DNA of 64,000 nucleotides, taken from assembly GCA_964616175.1 (NCBI GenBank), contig CAZTUH010000002.1, positions 5,035 through 69,034 on the forward strand, written 5' to 3'. The translations under genes were made by a program, and so were the position numbers. A model generated the notes under the pieces. It was given only the letters and a program-made list of their open reading frames with translations. It was not told where the DNA came from and ran no database searches. Source of the DNA: CAZTUH01 sp964616175 (GTDB lineage: Bacteria; Pseudomonadota; Gammaproteobacteria; Burkholderiales; Burkholderiaceae_B). Shown in pieces: positions 33,555 through 43,980 of this stretch; position 1 is the first letter of the stretch, and each line of letters starts with the position of its first letter.

Positions 33555-35249
33555 ATGCTCCTGAAACAAAAAAAAGTATTAATAGCATTAATTCATAAAG
33601 CTATCAAAAAAATTTATCCTGATATTGATCTACCTCTTTTTCTACTTGAAAGACCTAGAAATCCTCAACATGGAGATATGACTACAAATATAGCAATGCA
33701 ACTAGCAAAATCTTCCATTGCTAATGCAATGGACATTGCAAATAGCATTGTGACCTTTTTGAGAAGTAGCAATGAAATAGAATTTCTTGTTGAGGCCATA
33801 AGAGCTGAACCCCCAGGTTTCATTAATTTCTATTTGTCACTACGTGCTCAACTTGAAGTTATTAATCAAGTAGAGAAACAAAAAGACAATTATGGATATT
33901 TTCCTAATAATGGAAAAAAAGTTTTAATTGAGTTTGTTTCTGCAAATCCAACTGGTCCATTGCATGTTGGCCATGCACGTCAAGCAGCAATAGGAGACGC
34001 AATATGCCGATTATATATCGCCAATGGATGGAATGTTAGCCGTGAATTTTATTACAATGATTCTGGGAGTCAAGTTCGGAAACTTGCAGAGAGTGTTCAA
34101 GCTCAAGCCTTTGGAAAGAATAAGGATTCTGATAATTATCCTTTTGATGGATATAAAGGGGATTATATTGCCGATATTGCAAAAGATTTTTTGTGCAAAA
34201 AATCTGTAAGAATGGAAAATGGAAAAGTATTTACTGCAAGTGGAGATGTTAATAATTTGAAAGATATCCAAGATTTTTCGATTATTTATTTGAGATATCA
34301 GCAAGACCTAGATTTAAAGGAATTTGGTCTAGAATTTGACAATTATTTTTTGGAAAGTTCTTTGCATACTTCTGGATTTGTTGAAAAAACTGTACAAAAA
34401 ATAACCGAAAACAGATTTACTTACAAAATGGATGATGCTCTTTGGTTAAAAACTACCCAATTAGGTACGGGAGATGATAAAGATCGAGTAATGAAGAAAA
34501 AAGACGGTGAGTATACTTATTTTGTTTCTGATATAGCATATCATTGGAATAAATGGCAACGAGGTTTTCAAAATGCAATTAATATTCAAGGTGGGGATCA
34601 TTATGGAACAATTGCTCGATTGAAAGCTGGGCTTCAAGCTCTTCAAGAAGGAATCCCAATTGACTATCCTATATATGTCATACATAAGATGGTAAAAGTA
34701 GTTTATAAAGGAAAAGAAGTTGTTAAAGCCTCTAAAAGATCTGGAAATTACATAACAATGAAAGAATTGATTCATTGGGTTGGAAAAGATGCAACCCGTT
34801 ACTTTCTTATTCAAAAAAAACCAGGAACAGAGTTTAATTTTAGTATAGATCTTGCTCTATCAAAGAGTGAAGAAAATCCAGTGTATTACATACAGTATGC
34901 TCATGCTCGAATTTGTTCTATGATCAAAAAATCTGGAATTTCTTCTGAAAAAACTCATAAGGCAAACATGTTTTTACTTTCTAAACCTTTAGAAATTGTA
35001 CTTTTGAATAAGCTTTCTGAATTTCAGGAGATAATTTTCCAAGCTGCTCAAGAGCTTGCTCCACATAAAATTGCTCTATGGTTACGTGATTGCGCATCTG
35101 ATTTTCATGCTTGGTATGATTCAGAAAAAATTTTGCTGATTCATAATCAACCTTTGATGCTTGCTCGACTACGCCTAGCAAAAGCAGTTCGGCAGGTTTT
35201 ATTAAATGGATTATTTCTAATTGGAGTATCAGCTCCTGAAACTATGTAA
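33555..35249 (+). CDS. argS: Arginyl-tRNA synthetase
   Basis: ArgS charges tRNA-Arg. The 564-residue class-I synthetase has an N-terminal additional domain with RPRNPQHGDMTTNIAMQLAK and EPPGFINFYL, the HIGH-type motif in SANPTGPLHVGHARQAAIGD (HVGH at 137-140), YYNDSGSQVRKLAES, and VKASKRSGNYITMKELI in place of KMSKS, as usual for ArgRS. The anticodon-binding C-terminus is intact. In relatives a SPOR-domain gene lies between argS and dsbA; here only 134 bp remain. Confidence 0.97.
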   Translation: MLLKQKKVLIALIHKAIKKIYPDIDLPLFLLERPRNPQHGDMTTNIAMQLAKSSIANAMDIANSIVTFLRSSNEIEFLVEAIRAEPPGFINFYLSLRAQLEVINQVEKQKDNYGYFPNNGKKVLIEFVSANPTGPLHVGHARQAAIGDAICRLYIANGWNVSREFYYNDSGSQVRKLAESVQAQAFGKNKDSDNYPFDGYKGDYIADIAKDFLCKKSVRMENGKVFTASGDVNNLKDIQDFSIIYLRYQQDLDLKEFGLEFDNYFLESSLHTSGFVEKTVQKITENRFTYKMDDALWLKTTQLGTGDDKDRVMKKKDGEYTYFVSDIAYHWNKWQRGFQNAINIQGGDHYGTIARLKAGLQALQEGIPIDYPIYVIHKMVKVVYKGKEVVKASKRSGNYITMKELIHWVGKDATRYFLIQKKPGTEFNFSIDLALSKSEENPVYYIQYAHARICSMIKKSGISSEKTHKANMFLLSKPLEIVLLNKLSEFQEIIFQAAQELAPHKIALWLRDCASDFHAWYDSEKILLIHNQPLMLARLRLAKAVRQVLLNGLFLIGVSAPETM

Positions 35250-35383
35250 AGCAAAAATTTGCTAGCAGATTTAAGATATTAGGAATAATCATAAAATCAA
35301 ATCATCCAATTTCTGAAACTTATTAAATATGAGAAAATTGGACATCGAAAAAAATATTAAAAAATAAGCAAGTATTATTTTTT

Positions 35384-36055
35384 ATGGAAAAAATTCCTTA
35401 TAAATATAGAAATCATATCCTTTTTTTGTTTATTAAAATTTTAATCTTTGTTTTAATTTTTGGTTCCTATCCAAATCATGGAGTTTCTTCATCCTTTAAA
35501 ACTCTTGATTTACCACTGCAACCAGAAACTCCTAATAGGATAGAAGTTCTAGCTTTTTTCTCTTACATATGTGTCCATTGTGGATATATGGATCCTCTAT
35601 TGGAAAGCTGGTCAAAATATCTGCCTGAACATGTTGTCCTAAAAAGGGTGCCAATTGCATTTAATCCATCCATGAAGGTTCTGCAGCAATTATATTACAC
35701 CCTCCAATCTTTGAACAAAATTGATGATCTTCACTCAAAAGTTTTCCAAGCTATTTTTGATCAGAAGGAATATTTATTTGATTACAAAAGCATAAAAGAA
35801 TGGGTAAAAAAACAAGATGGGGTGGATTTTGAAAGGTTTGACTCTGTTTTTAACTCTTTTAGTGTAAAAATGCAAATGGAACGAGCTGATTATCTTGCAC
35901 GTTATTGCAAAGTGCGAGGAATCCCAATGTTTCTGGTTGCTGGAAAATATATTACGTCTCCTGCTATGGCTGGAAATAGTTATTCTGGAGTTATATTTGA
36001 AATAGAAAGATTTTTATCTTTAATTCAATTGAAAAGTTTAGGAAACAATGAATAA
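35384..36055 (+). CDS. dsbA: DsbA-type thiol:disulfide interchange protein
   Basis: DsbA introduces disulfide bonds into periplasmic proteins. The 223-residue frame has a long N-terminal hydrophobic signal (about 12-28), then IEVLAFFSYICVHCGYMDPLL with the active site C63-V-H-C66 (CPHC in most DsbA proteins). The cis-proline loop reads GIPMFLVAGKY, where many have GVPT. Both changes should alter redox potential and contacts rather than abolish activity. It follows argS, the usual neighbour. Confidence 0.92.
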   Translation: MEKIPYKYRNHILFLFIKILIFVLIFGSYPNHGVSSSFKTLDLPLQPETPNRIEVLAFFSYICVHCGYMDPLLESWSKYLPEHVVLKRVPIAFNPSMKVLQQLYYTLQSLNKIDDLHSKVFQAIFDQKEYLFDYKSIKEWVKKQDGVDFERFDSVFNSFSVKMQMERADYLARYCKVRGIPMFLVAGKYITSPAMAGNSYSGVIFEIERFLSLIQLKSLGNNE

Positions 36056-36100
36056 TGATTTGACAATTCAATCAAACAATGAACAGTTGATAACGATATA

Positions 36101-37285
36101 CTAGATCTTACCAAATAGGCCATCTAACATTTCCAACATAAGTGAAATTGATTCTTTTGATATGTTTAATGCAGGCATAAAGCGTATCACATTCTTATTT
36201 GGAGCATTTAATAATAAACCATATGGTTTTAGATTTCTTGCCATCTCAACAATATTTTTTGCATTGCTTTGATCTAAAATTAGTGCTCTTAACAATCCTA
36301 AACCTCTTTCTCCAGCTAAATTCCATTTCTTTGACAATTTAATCAAGCCTTCGGATAATTGGAAACTGCGTTCTTTAACTGATTCCATAAAGTCAGGATT
36401 GTTTAAGATATCAAAAACAGCTACTCCAACAGCAGTACACAGCGGATTTCCATTGTAAGTCCCACCTTGATCCCCATGCTCGAAAACACATATTTCTTCA
36501 CGTGCTAAAAGAGCTGCTAGTGGAACTCCCCCCCCGATTCCCTTTCCTAGAGTCATAATGTCAGGAATAATCTCCAATTGTTCATATGCAAACATTGAAC
36601 CTGTGCGTCCCATACCAGTCTGTACTTCATCAACTATTAGTAAAAGATCATTCTTTTTAGTGATCCTTTTTAATTCCTGCATAAATTCTTTCTTAGCAGG
36701 AAGAACGCCAGCCTCTCCTTGTATAGGTTCGAGCATAATAGCAACTGTTTTGGAATCTATTAATTCAATTACGGATTCTAAATCATTAATAGTAGCTTTT
36801 GGAAAGCCATCAACTTTTGGAGAAAAAATAGTATCCCATCCTGGCTTATCTGAAGCTGACATTGTTGCTAATGTGCGTCCATGGAAAGCATTTTTCATTG
36901 TTATAATTTTATATGCTCCACTGCGATTAATTTCGCCCCATTTTCGGGCTAATTTTATGGCTCCTTCATTAGCTTCTGCGCCACTGTTTGCAAAAAAAAC
37001 ACGATCAAAACATGATATGCTTGTCAAACGTGAAGCTAGATCAATAGCTGGTGCATTATAGAATGCTGGGGATGGATTTATCAGTTGCTTAACCTGATTT
37101 TTTAAGGCTGTTGCAATTTCAATTGGGCAATGACCTAAAGAGTTTACAGCCCAACCTTGGATGAAATCTAAATACCATTTTCCTGAATGATCTTCTAACC
37201 AAGAACCTTTTCCTTTGATAAATAGTAATTCTGGACGTAATGTGATCTCCATCAGATTATTAACTTTAAGTTGATTGAGGTTCAT
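36101..37285 (-). CDS. argD: Acetylornithine aminotransferase (class III)
   Basis: ArgD is a PLP enzyme that makes N-acetylornithine in arginine synthesis and often doubles as succinyl-DAP aminotransferase in lysine synthesis. The 394-residue frame shows YLDFIQGWAVNSLGHCP, FFANSGAEANEGAIKLARKWG, FHGRTLATMSAS, LIVDEVQTGMGRTGSMFAYEQ and the PLP-lysine motif MTLGKGIGGGVPLAALLA. dapF in the same window fits the second role. It converges with dsbA. Confidence 0.9.
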   Translation of the reverse strand: MNLNQLKVNNLMEITLRPELLFIKGKGSWLEDHSGKWYLDFIQGWAVNSLGHCPIEIATALKNQVKQLINPSPAFYNAPAIDLASRLTSISCFDRVFFANSGAEANEGAIKLARKWGEINRSGAYKIITMKNAFHGRTLATMSASDKPGWDTIFSPKVDGFPKATINDLESVIELIDSKTVAIMLEPIQGEAGVLPAKKEFMQELKRITKKNDLLLIVDEVQTGMGRTGSMFAYEQLEIIPDIMTLGKGIGGGVPLAALLAREEICVFEHGDQGGTYNGNPLCTAVGVAVFDILNNPDFMESVKERSFQLSEGLIKLSKKWNLAGERGLGLLRALILDQSNAKNIVEMARNLKPYGLLLNAPNKNVIRFMPALNISKESISLMLEMLDGLFGKI

Positions 37286-37743
37286 TGTTATTTCCTGGAA
37301 AATGCAAAAAAGGTGAAAAAATAAGTGGCACCAAATCTTTATATGATAAATTTTTGATGCGAGTATTTTCTCTTTTTAAAATATATCTGCTGTACAATTG
37401 GCTAGGCCGCAATGTTCATATTTTTCTAAAAAATAAATGATTAAAATCTGGTATTCATTTTTTGATACATTATATGTTGTTCTTTGCAAGAATATTGAAA
37501 TTATTTATTTCAAAAAATTTATGGGATAATTCTTCATTTTTTCTATAGATGTAGCTTGAGCAGTAAAAATGTGAACGAATCTTTTAAGTTGAATAAAGCA
37601 TAAAAAAGAAAGTTTTTCACATGTCTGACTATGTCCTAAAATTACATTCGAAACAAGAAGTTTCTCTTTGAAGAAAATGATTGGATGTTTGATTTTTAAA
37701 TCTCCTCTCGGAGGTTTTGGTTGTATTTCATACTGTTATTAAC
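37286..37743. other. Divergent spacer between argD and topB
   Basis: About 458 bp of AT-rich DNA between divergent genes. It must hold promoters for both. I see no gene. A GGAGG (37710-37714) lies 2 bp before an in-frame TTG and 29 bp before the preferred ATG of topB, so it does not clearly support either start. Confidence 0.45.
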
Positions 37744-40272
37744 ATGAATAAAATCTTGATTCTTGCAGAAAAGCCATCAGCTGCTTTGGATATTTCTAAA
37801 GCTATTGGTACGTTTGAATATGAAAATGAGTATTTCGAGAATAAACAATACATATTAGTGAGTAGTTTTGGTCATCTCCTCAGTTTAACTGCTCCTAATG
37901 ATCCTGTTAAAGGAAAATGGAATTTATCTCGTCTTCCAGTTATCCCAGATGAGTTTGAACTTGGAGTTGTTAACAACAGAGCTCATGAACGTTTGAAATT
38001 GCTTATAAAATTGATTAACCGAAAAGATGTTGAATCTATAATAAACGCCTGCGATGCAGGAAGGGAGGGTGAATTAATTTTTCGCTATTTGATTCAATTC
38101 TCTAAGACTGCAAAACCTATAAAAAGACTTTGGCTGCAGTCAATGACTAAACAATCCATAGTAAATGCATTTTCAAATTTGCGCAGTGATGAACAATTAA
38201 AAAATTTGGAGGCAGCAGCAAGATCTCGTGCAGAAGCTGATTGGCTTATTGGTATTAACGGTACTCGTGCTATGACAGCATTTAACAGCAAGGCTGGAGG
38301 TTTTTTCAAAACTCCGGTAGGACGTGTTCAAACTCCAACTTTAGCGATTGTTTTTGAACGTGAAAAGCAAATTCGTGATTTCTTTCCAAGGAACTATTGG
38401 GAAGTACATGCTCAATTCAAAGTTCAAGATAATTTTTATATTGGAAAATGGTTTGATCCAAATTTCAAAAGAAATGAATCACAGCCTGAAAAACGAGATT
38501 CTCGCTTATGGTCAAGAAAATCTGCAGAACAGATTTGCTTATTATGTAAAGGTAAAACTGCTTCAGTTACTGAAGAAGTTAAAAAATCATCTCGATTGCC
38601 TCCGATGCTTTATGATCTGACTTCTTTGCAGAGAGATGCTAATAATTTGCTTGGTTTTTCTGCTCAATATACATTGAATATTATTCAAAATTTATACGAA
38701 AAACATAAAGCAACTACATATCCAAGAACAGATTCAAAATATCTTCCTGAAGATTTTTCAGATATTGTTCTCAATACCATACAGAATTTTTCTTCGAAAA
38801 ATTCTAAAAGTACCTATATTTCAAGTTTAATAACTCACTCGAATAAAATTCTTAAAAACAATTGGGTAGATATTAAGAATCAGCGAATTTTCAATGATAA
38901 AAAGATCTCAGATCATTTCGCAATTATGCCAACACTGCATATACCCATGGATTTGAATGGATCAGAACTAAAACTTTATCAATTAATAACAAAAAGGTTT
39001 TTATCTGTTTTTTTTCCAGCAGCTCAATATCAGTTAAAAACAAGGTTATCTGAAATATCAAATAATTTTTTTAAAACAGAAGAAAAAATACTATTAATAT
39101 CAGGTTGGTTAGAAGTCTATGGTACGGAAATAACGCTTCCTAACAGTGAAAAAAACATAATCCAGATATCAGAAAATGAGAGAGTTTATGTTGATAATAT
39201 CAAGATTAGCGATTTAATTACTAAACCCCCAGTCCATTATAGTGAAGCAACATTGCTATCCGCTATGGAAGGAGCTGGGAAGTTCGTCGAAGATGAAGAT
39301 CTCCGGGAAGCTATGAAGGAACGAGGTTTAGGAACCCCTGCAACCCGATCAACTATTATTGAGGGATTATTAAATGAAAATTATTTATACCGCAATAGCA
39401 ATAATCTAATAACAACAGCTAAAGCACATCAGTTAATGACTTTGCTTAAAGGTTTAGGGATTAAAGAACTTGTATCTCCTGAATTAACAGGAGAATGGGA
39501 ATTCAAACTGAAAAAAATGGAGAAAAATGCTTTAGATCGGCCTAGCTTTATGAAAGAAATCGTTCAAATGACAAGGATAATTGTAGAAAAAGCAAAACTG
39601 TATGAATTAGATACAATTCCAGGTGATTACGCAACGATAAAAAACAATTGTCCAAAATGTGGAGCAACCGTTCGAGAGAATTACAAGCGATATGCATGTA
39701 CTCATTGCAACTTTTCTCTTATTAAACATCCAGCAAAACGAACTCTAACCTTAGAAGAAGTTGAACAATTGCTTAAAAATTCTAAAGTTGGTCCATTAAA
39801 TGGTTTTTTAAGTAAAACAGGCAAACCATTTTCTGCAATACTTCGCATTGATGATGAATATAAATTAGTGTTTGATTTTGGAAAAAATGAACCTTCAAAC
39901 AGCATTATTGATCCTTCTAAACAAACTTCACTTGGAATCTGTCCGAAATGTTCGTCAAATGTATTTGAATATGATATGAATTATGCATGTGAAAAAGCAG
40001 TAGGTGTTGAAAAAAATTGTACGTTCCGTTTTAGAAAGATAATTCTTCAGCAAGAAATTCCAAAGGAACAAATAAAAAAATTTTTAAAAAATGGTCGAAC
40101 TGATTTGTTAGATGGGTTTGTTTCAAATCGAACAAATCGGAAATTTAAGGTCTTTCTAATTTGCAAAAATGATGGAAATATTGGTTTCGAATTTGAAAAA
40201 AACAGAGTAAAAACAACAACAGGTTCCAAATCAAAAAAGAAAAAAACTCTTTCGGATAACCCTAAGAATTAG
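37744..40272 (+). CDS. topB: DNA topoisomerase III
   Basis: TopB is a type IA topoisomerase that decatenates DNA. I prefer the ATG at 37744 (842 residues), since MNKILILAEKPSAALDISKAIG is the family start; a TTG at 37717 would add nine residues. The Toprim acidic cluster is in NACDAGREGELIFRY, and the catalytic tyrosine in TTYPRTDSKYLP. Toward the C-terminus are two cysteine motifs (CPKCGATVRENYKRYACTHC and CPKCSSNVFEY) and repeated FLSKTGKPF/FVSNRTNRKF segments, the long tail normal in betaproteobacteria. It converges with gyrB. Confidence 0.95.
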   Translation: MNKILILAEKPSAALDISKAIGTFEYENEYFENKQYILVSSFGHLLSLTAPNDPVKGKWNLSRLPVIPDEFELGVVNNRAHERLKLLIKLINRKDVESIINACDAGREGELIFRYLIQFSKTAKPIKRLWLQSMTKQSIVNAFSNLRSDEQLKNLEAAARSRAEADWLIGINGTRAMTAFNSKAGGFFKTPVGRVQTPTLAIVFEREKQIRDFFPRNYWEVHAQFKVQDNFYIGKWFDPNFKRNESQPEKRDSRLWSRKSAEQICLLCKGKTASVTEEVKKSSRLPPMLYDLTSLQRDANNLLGFSAQYTLNIIQNLYEKHKATTYPRTDSKYLPEDFSDIVLNTIQNFSSKNSKSTYISSLITHSNKILKNNWVDIKNQRIFNDKKISDHFAIMPTLHIPMDLNGSELKLYQLITKRFLSVFFPAAQYQLKTRLSEISNNFFKTEEKILLISGWLEVYGTEITLPNSEKNIIQISENERVYVDNIKISDLITKPPVHYSEATLLSAMEGAGKFVEDEDLREAMKERGLGTPATRSTIIEGLLNENYLYRNSNNLITTAKAHQLMTLLKGLGIKELVSPELTGEWEFKLKKMEKNALDRPSFMKEIVQMTRIIVEKAKLYELDTIPGDYATIKNNCPKCGATVRENYKRYACTHCNFSLIKHPAKRTLTLEEVEQLLKNSKVGPLNGFLSKTGKPFSAILRIDDEYKLVFDFGKNEPSNSIIDPSKQTSLGICPKCSSNVFEYDMNYACEKAVGVEKNCTFRFRKIILQQEIPKEQIKKFLKNGRTDLLDGFVSNRTNRKFKVFLICKNDGNIGFEFEKNRVKTTTGSKSKKKKTLSDNPKN

Positions 40273-40330
40273 GAAAGGCATTGTACATAGAAATCTAGAG
40301 GATATTGTTAAGAATTTTTGGAACTTTCGT

Positions 40331-40350
40331 TCTAGATATCTCTAGATATC
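40331..40350. repeat. Tandem 10-bp duplication across the gyrB stop
   Basis: TCTAGATATC occurs twice back to back (40331-40340 and 40341-40350). The second copy covers the gyrB stop codon and last residues. It looks like a small local duplication; no further copies follow. Confidence 0.85.
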
Positions 40351-42804
40351 TATATTTCCTGCTAGCAAAGCATGATTCTCAATAAAATCACGCCGGGGTT
40401 CAACTTCATCCCCCATTAAGGTAACAAAAACACGATCTGCTGCTATAGCATCATCTATTTGAATTCTTAATAGACGGCGAGTAGTTGGATCCATTGTTGT
40501 TTCCCATAATTGGGAAGGATTCATTTCTCCAAGTCCTTTATAACGTTGTTTTGTAATACCTCGTTGAGTTTCTTCTCGCAGCCAATGAACTGCTTCATGA
40601 AAATTGGAAACCAGTTTTTCTTTCTTCTTATCCCCATAACCACGAGTCACAAGACTATTTTTTTCGATAAGATTCAGAAACATCCGATTAGTTTCTTTTA
40701 ATGAGGTGTAATCAATAGCTTTTAAAAATTCTGAATCAATAGTCATTTTTCGAAAATTTCCATGATGGAATCTTGATATTTCTAAACTGTAAGAACCAAT
40801 CTTTTCATCATATTGAGTAGTGACGTTGATTTTGTTCGGGGTTAATGGGTTTTGCAATTTTTTTCTTATTCTTGTAGCAGATGCTTCTGCAAATTCAAGT
40901 GAATCCAAATTGATATCTACATTTTCAATTATTGTTGAGAGAATTTTGCTATCGTACTCTCTACTTAAATGCAACATGAGATTTTCCATTGATATATATT
41001 GACGCATAAGTTTTTCTAGTTCAAAACCCAATATCGGTTGTGTTCTAGTTGATGGAGTTAAAGTTACATCTTTTAGCAGAATCTGAAACATAAAATTGGA
41101 TTCTTCCTCATCATCTTTCAAGTAAAATTCGTCTCGTCCAATTTTTATTCTATACAGTGGAGGTTGCGCAATGTAAACATGTCCTTTATCAATTAATTCT
41201 GGCATTTGCCGGTATAATAATGTAAGTAACAAGGTTCGAATATGTGCTCCATCAACATCTGCATCAGTCATAATTATTAATCTATGATAGCGCAATTTTT
41301 CAATATCAAAATTTGGGCCGAGATTAGTTCCTAAAGCTGTAATAAATGTCAATATTTGTTCACTGGTCATCAACTTATCAAAACGAGCCTTTTCAACGTT
41401 AAGTATCTTTCCTCTCAAAGGCAGGATTGCTTGAAATCTTCTATCTCTTCCTTGTTTTGCAGAACCCCCCGCAGAATCTCCTTCAACTACATATAATTCA
41501 CATAGTGATGGATTTCTTTCCTGACAATCTGCTAATTTTCCTGGCAAACTTGTAGATTCTAGTATTCCTTTTCGACGGGTTATATCACGTGCTTTTCTAG
41601 CTGCTTCCCTAAGACGTGCAGATTCTATAATTTTTGCACATATGGATTTTGCATCAGTAGGATTTTCCAATAGCCATACTTCCAAACTTTCAGAAACAAT
41701 TTCTTCAACGACTTGTCTCACTTCACTAGAAATTAATTTTTCTTTGGTCTGGCTACTGAACTTTGGATCAGACATTTTTACAGAAAGCACACAAGCCAAT
41801 CCTTCCCGCATATCATCACCAGTAGTTTCTATTTTTACTTTTTTAAAAAACTCACTATCTGAAATATATTTATTTAAGACTCTTGTTATTGCTGCTCGTA
41901 GACCTGTTAAATGTGATCCTCCATCTTTTTGCGGAATATTATTAGTAAAGCATAAAACAGTTTCATGATAGGAGGAGTTCCATTGAATTGCAGCTTCAAT
42001 TTGAATTTCCTTTCTTTCGAATGAAGGTGAACATGAACTTAAAGTAATGATATTTGAATGCAAAGGATTTTTATTTCTATTGATGTATTCGACAAAACTT
42101 GTTATCCCACCAGAGTAACAGAAGTTTTCTTTTCTTCCATGAAGAAGATCCAAAAGTCTAATTTTGATACCATTGTTTAAAAATGATAGATCTCGCAATC
42201 TTTTTGAAAGAATTTCATAATGAAATTCAATTTTCGAAAAAATTTCTTGATCAGCAAGGAAACGTATTTCTGTACCATGAGCCTTTGTTGCACCAGTTAC
42301 TGACAAATTTCCAATAGGTTTCCCTTTTCTAAATTCCATTTGATGAATTTTCCCATCTCTTTGGATTGTCAATTTTAACCAATCAGATAAAGCATTAACA
42401 CATGAAACACCGACACCATGCAATCCTCCGGAAACTTTATAAGATTCCTGATCAAACTTTCCTCCTGCATGTAACTCAGTCATTACAATTTCTGCTGCAC
42501 TTCTGCAGAACTCATCATCCTTATGAACATCTGTTGGAATTCCCCTGCCATTATCTGCAATGGAAACAGATCGATCTGGATGTATAGTTACTAATATCTC
42601 ATCACAATATCCTTCTAAAGCTTCATCAATAGAGTTGTCTATTACTTCAAAAATCATGTGATGCAAACCTGTTCCATCGGAAGTATCTCCAATATACATC
42701 CCTGGACGTTTTCTTACTGCTTCTAATCCTTTTAGAACTTGGATTGAAGCTGCTTCATAAGAATTAATGTTATTTCTGGAATTAGTATTTCTTTCTTCAG
42801 GCAT
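40342..42804 (-). CDS. gyrB: DNA gyrase subunit B
   Basis: GyrB is the ATPase half of gyrase. The 820-residue frame has the GHKL motifs VLKGLEAVRKRPGMYIGDTSDGTGLHHMIFEVIDNSIDEAL, VSIADNGRGIP and SGGLHGVGVSCVNALS; the Toprim motifs ELYVVEGDSAGGSAKQGRDRRFQAILPLRGKILNVEKA and IIMTDADVDGAHIRTLLL; and the ending QRYKGLGEMNPSQLWETTMDP. The ATP domain starts about 17 residues in after a polar leader. It follows dnaN, 61 bp away, on the minus strand. Confidence 0.98.
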   Translation of the reverse strand: MPEERNTNSRNNINSYEAASIQVLKGLEAVRKRPGMYIGDTSDGTGLHHMIFEVIDNSIDEALEGYCDEILVTIHPDRSVSIADNGRGIPTDVHKDDEFCRSAAEIVMTELHAGGKFDQESYKVSGGLHGVGVSCVNALSDWLKLTIQRDGKIHQMEFRKGKPIGNLSVTGATKAHGTEIRFLADQEIFSKIEFHYEILSKRLRDLSFLNNGIKIRLLDLLHGRKENFCYSGGITSFVEYINRNKNPLHSNIITLSSCSPSFERKEIQIEAAIQWNSSYHETVLCFTNNIPQKDGGSHLTGLRAAITRVLNKYISDSEFFKKVKIETTGDDMREGLACVLSVKMSDPKFSSQTKEKLISSEVRQVVEEIVSESLEVWLLENPTDAKSICAKIIESARLREAARKARDITRRKGILESTSLPGKLADCQERNPSLCELYVVEGDSAGGSAKQGRDRRFQAILPLRGKILNVEKARFDKLMTSEQILTFITALGTNLGPNFDIEKLRYHRLIIMTDADVDGAHIRTLLLTLLYRQMPELIDKGHVYIAQPPLYRIKIGRDEFYLKDDEEESNFMFQILLKDVTLTPSTRTQPILGFELEKLMRQYISMENLMLHLSREYDSKILSTIIENVDINLDSLEFAEASATRIRKKLQNPLTPNKINVTTQYDEKIGSYSLEISRFHHGNFRKMTIDSEFLKAIDYTSLKETNRMFLNLIEKNSLVTRGYGDKKKEKLVSNFHEAVHWLREETQRGITKQRYKGLGEMNPSQLWETTMDPTTRRLLRIQIDDAIAADRVFVTLMGDEVEPRRDFIENHALLAGNIDI

Positions 42805-42865
42805 ATTTAATTTACTGATTTAGATATTTCGGAGAATAACTGGATTGATTTAAAATAATGAGATT

Positions 42866-43978
42866 TTAAATCCGCATTGGCATAACAACATATTTAAATT
42901 GTTCATTACCAGGAATGGTAATAAGGGTTGATGCATTTCTGTTTGGAACAATGAACCAGGTGAAACTTTCTACTTTAATATTTGTTAGAACATCAAGAAG
43001 ATAGTTTACATTAAAACCAACATCTAAAGGTTCCTGATTATAATTAATCTCAATCTCTTCTTGAGCTTCTTCTTGCTCAATATTTACTGAAGAAATTTTT
43101 AGTAAATTTTCTCCTAATTGAAAACGTATTCCCTTGAATTTTTCATTGGTTAGAATAGCAGCACGTTGAAGTCCTCCCTGCAATATCCCACGATTTACCA
43201 AAAATTTTCTAGTATAATTTGCAGGGATTATTTTTCTAAAATCAGGAAATTTTCCTTCTATTAATTTGGAAATGAGTTCAATGTCTCGAAAACGAAATCT
43301 GACTTGATCATTAGAAATATCAATGAAAACCAAGCTATCTGAATCAGATAGTAATCGTTGCATTTCAAGGACAGTCTTTCTTGGAAGAATGATCTGTTCT
43401 TTTGCCTGATTTTCCGGTATCTCTATAGCAAAATGAGCTAACCGATGCCCATCTGTAGCAACTGCACGCATGTATTTTGATTCAAATATCAGCAACATTC
43501 CATTTAAATAATATCGAATATCCTGATTAGCCATAGCAAAGTAGACCATACTAAATAGGCTTCGCAAATTCTTCTGAGAAATTCTTATGGAAAGATTCCA
43601 TTGATTTGGTTTTTTCATCATTGGGAATTCATACGCAGGTAGAGTCTGCAAAGAAAAATGGCTTTTCTTTAGCTCAATAGATAACCTGTTTTCATCAATT
43701 GATGAAAGGCAAATTTCATTTGAATCTGGTAAGGCTTTTAAAATGTCTAGGAGTTTGCGTGCTGCAACTGTCATAGACTGATTGCTTTGCCCTATTCCAA
43801 AATCTGCATGTGTTGTAATCTGAATTTCAAGATCCGTAGCATAAAAAGAAATTCTCTCGGCTTCTTTTTTTATTAAAACATTTGAAAGAATTGGTATTGT
43901 ATTTCGTCTTTCTATGATACCAACAATAACGGATAATGGTTTTAATAAGGTATCTTTATTGGTTTTTACAAGTTGCAT
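42866..43978 (-). CDS. dnaN: DNA polymerase III beta sliding clamp
   Basis: DnaN forms the ring that holds DNA polymerase III on DNA. The 370-residue frame spans three clamp domains: MQLVKTNKDTLLKPLSVIVGIIERRNTIPILSNVLI at the N-terminus, RAVATDGHRLAHFAIEIP in the middle, and the ending NEQFKYVVMPMRI typical of proteobacterial clamps. It starts 2 bp after the dnaA stop, indicating a dnaA-dnaN operon. Confidence 0.98.
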   Translation of the reverse strand: MQLVKTNKDTLLKPLSVIVGIIERRNTIPILSNVLIKKEAERISFYATDLEIQITTHADFGIGQSNQSMTVAARKLLDILKALPDSNEICLSSIDENRLSIELKKSHFSLQTLPAYEFPMMKKPNQWNLSIRISQKNLRSLFSMVYFAMANQDIRYYLNGMLLIFESKYMRAVATDGHRLAHFAIEIPENQAKEQIILPRKTVLEMQRLLSDSDSLVFIDISNDQVRFRFRDIELISKLIEGKFPDFRKIIPANYTRKFLVNRGILQGGLQRAAILTNEKFKGIRFQLGENLLKISSVNIEQEEAQEEIEINYNQEPLDVGFNVNYLLDVLTNIKVESFTWFIVPNRNASTLITIPGNEQFKYVVMPMRI

Positions 43979-43980
43979 TT

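Noticed and set aside
36558..37061. Plus-strand open frame of 167 codons inside argD
   Set aside because: Antisense to well-conserved argD motifs; its own translation shows no family features.
43690..43715. 18-bp loopless palindrome in dnaN as a binding site
   Set aside because: Inside coding sequence, AT-rich, and without spacing for a hairpin loop; not enough to support a function.
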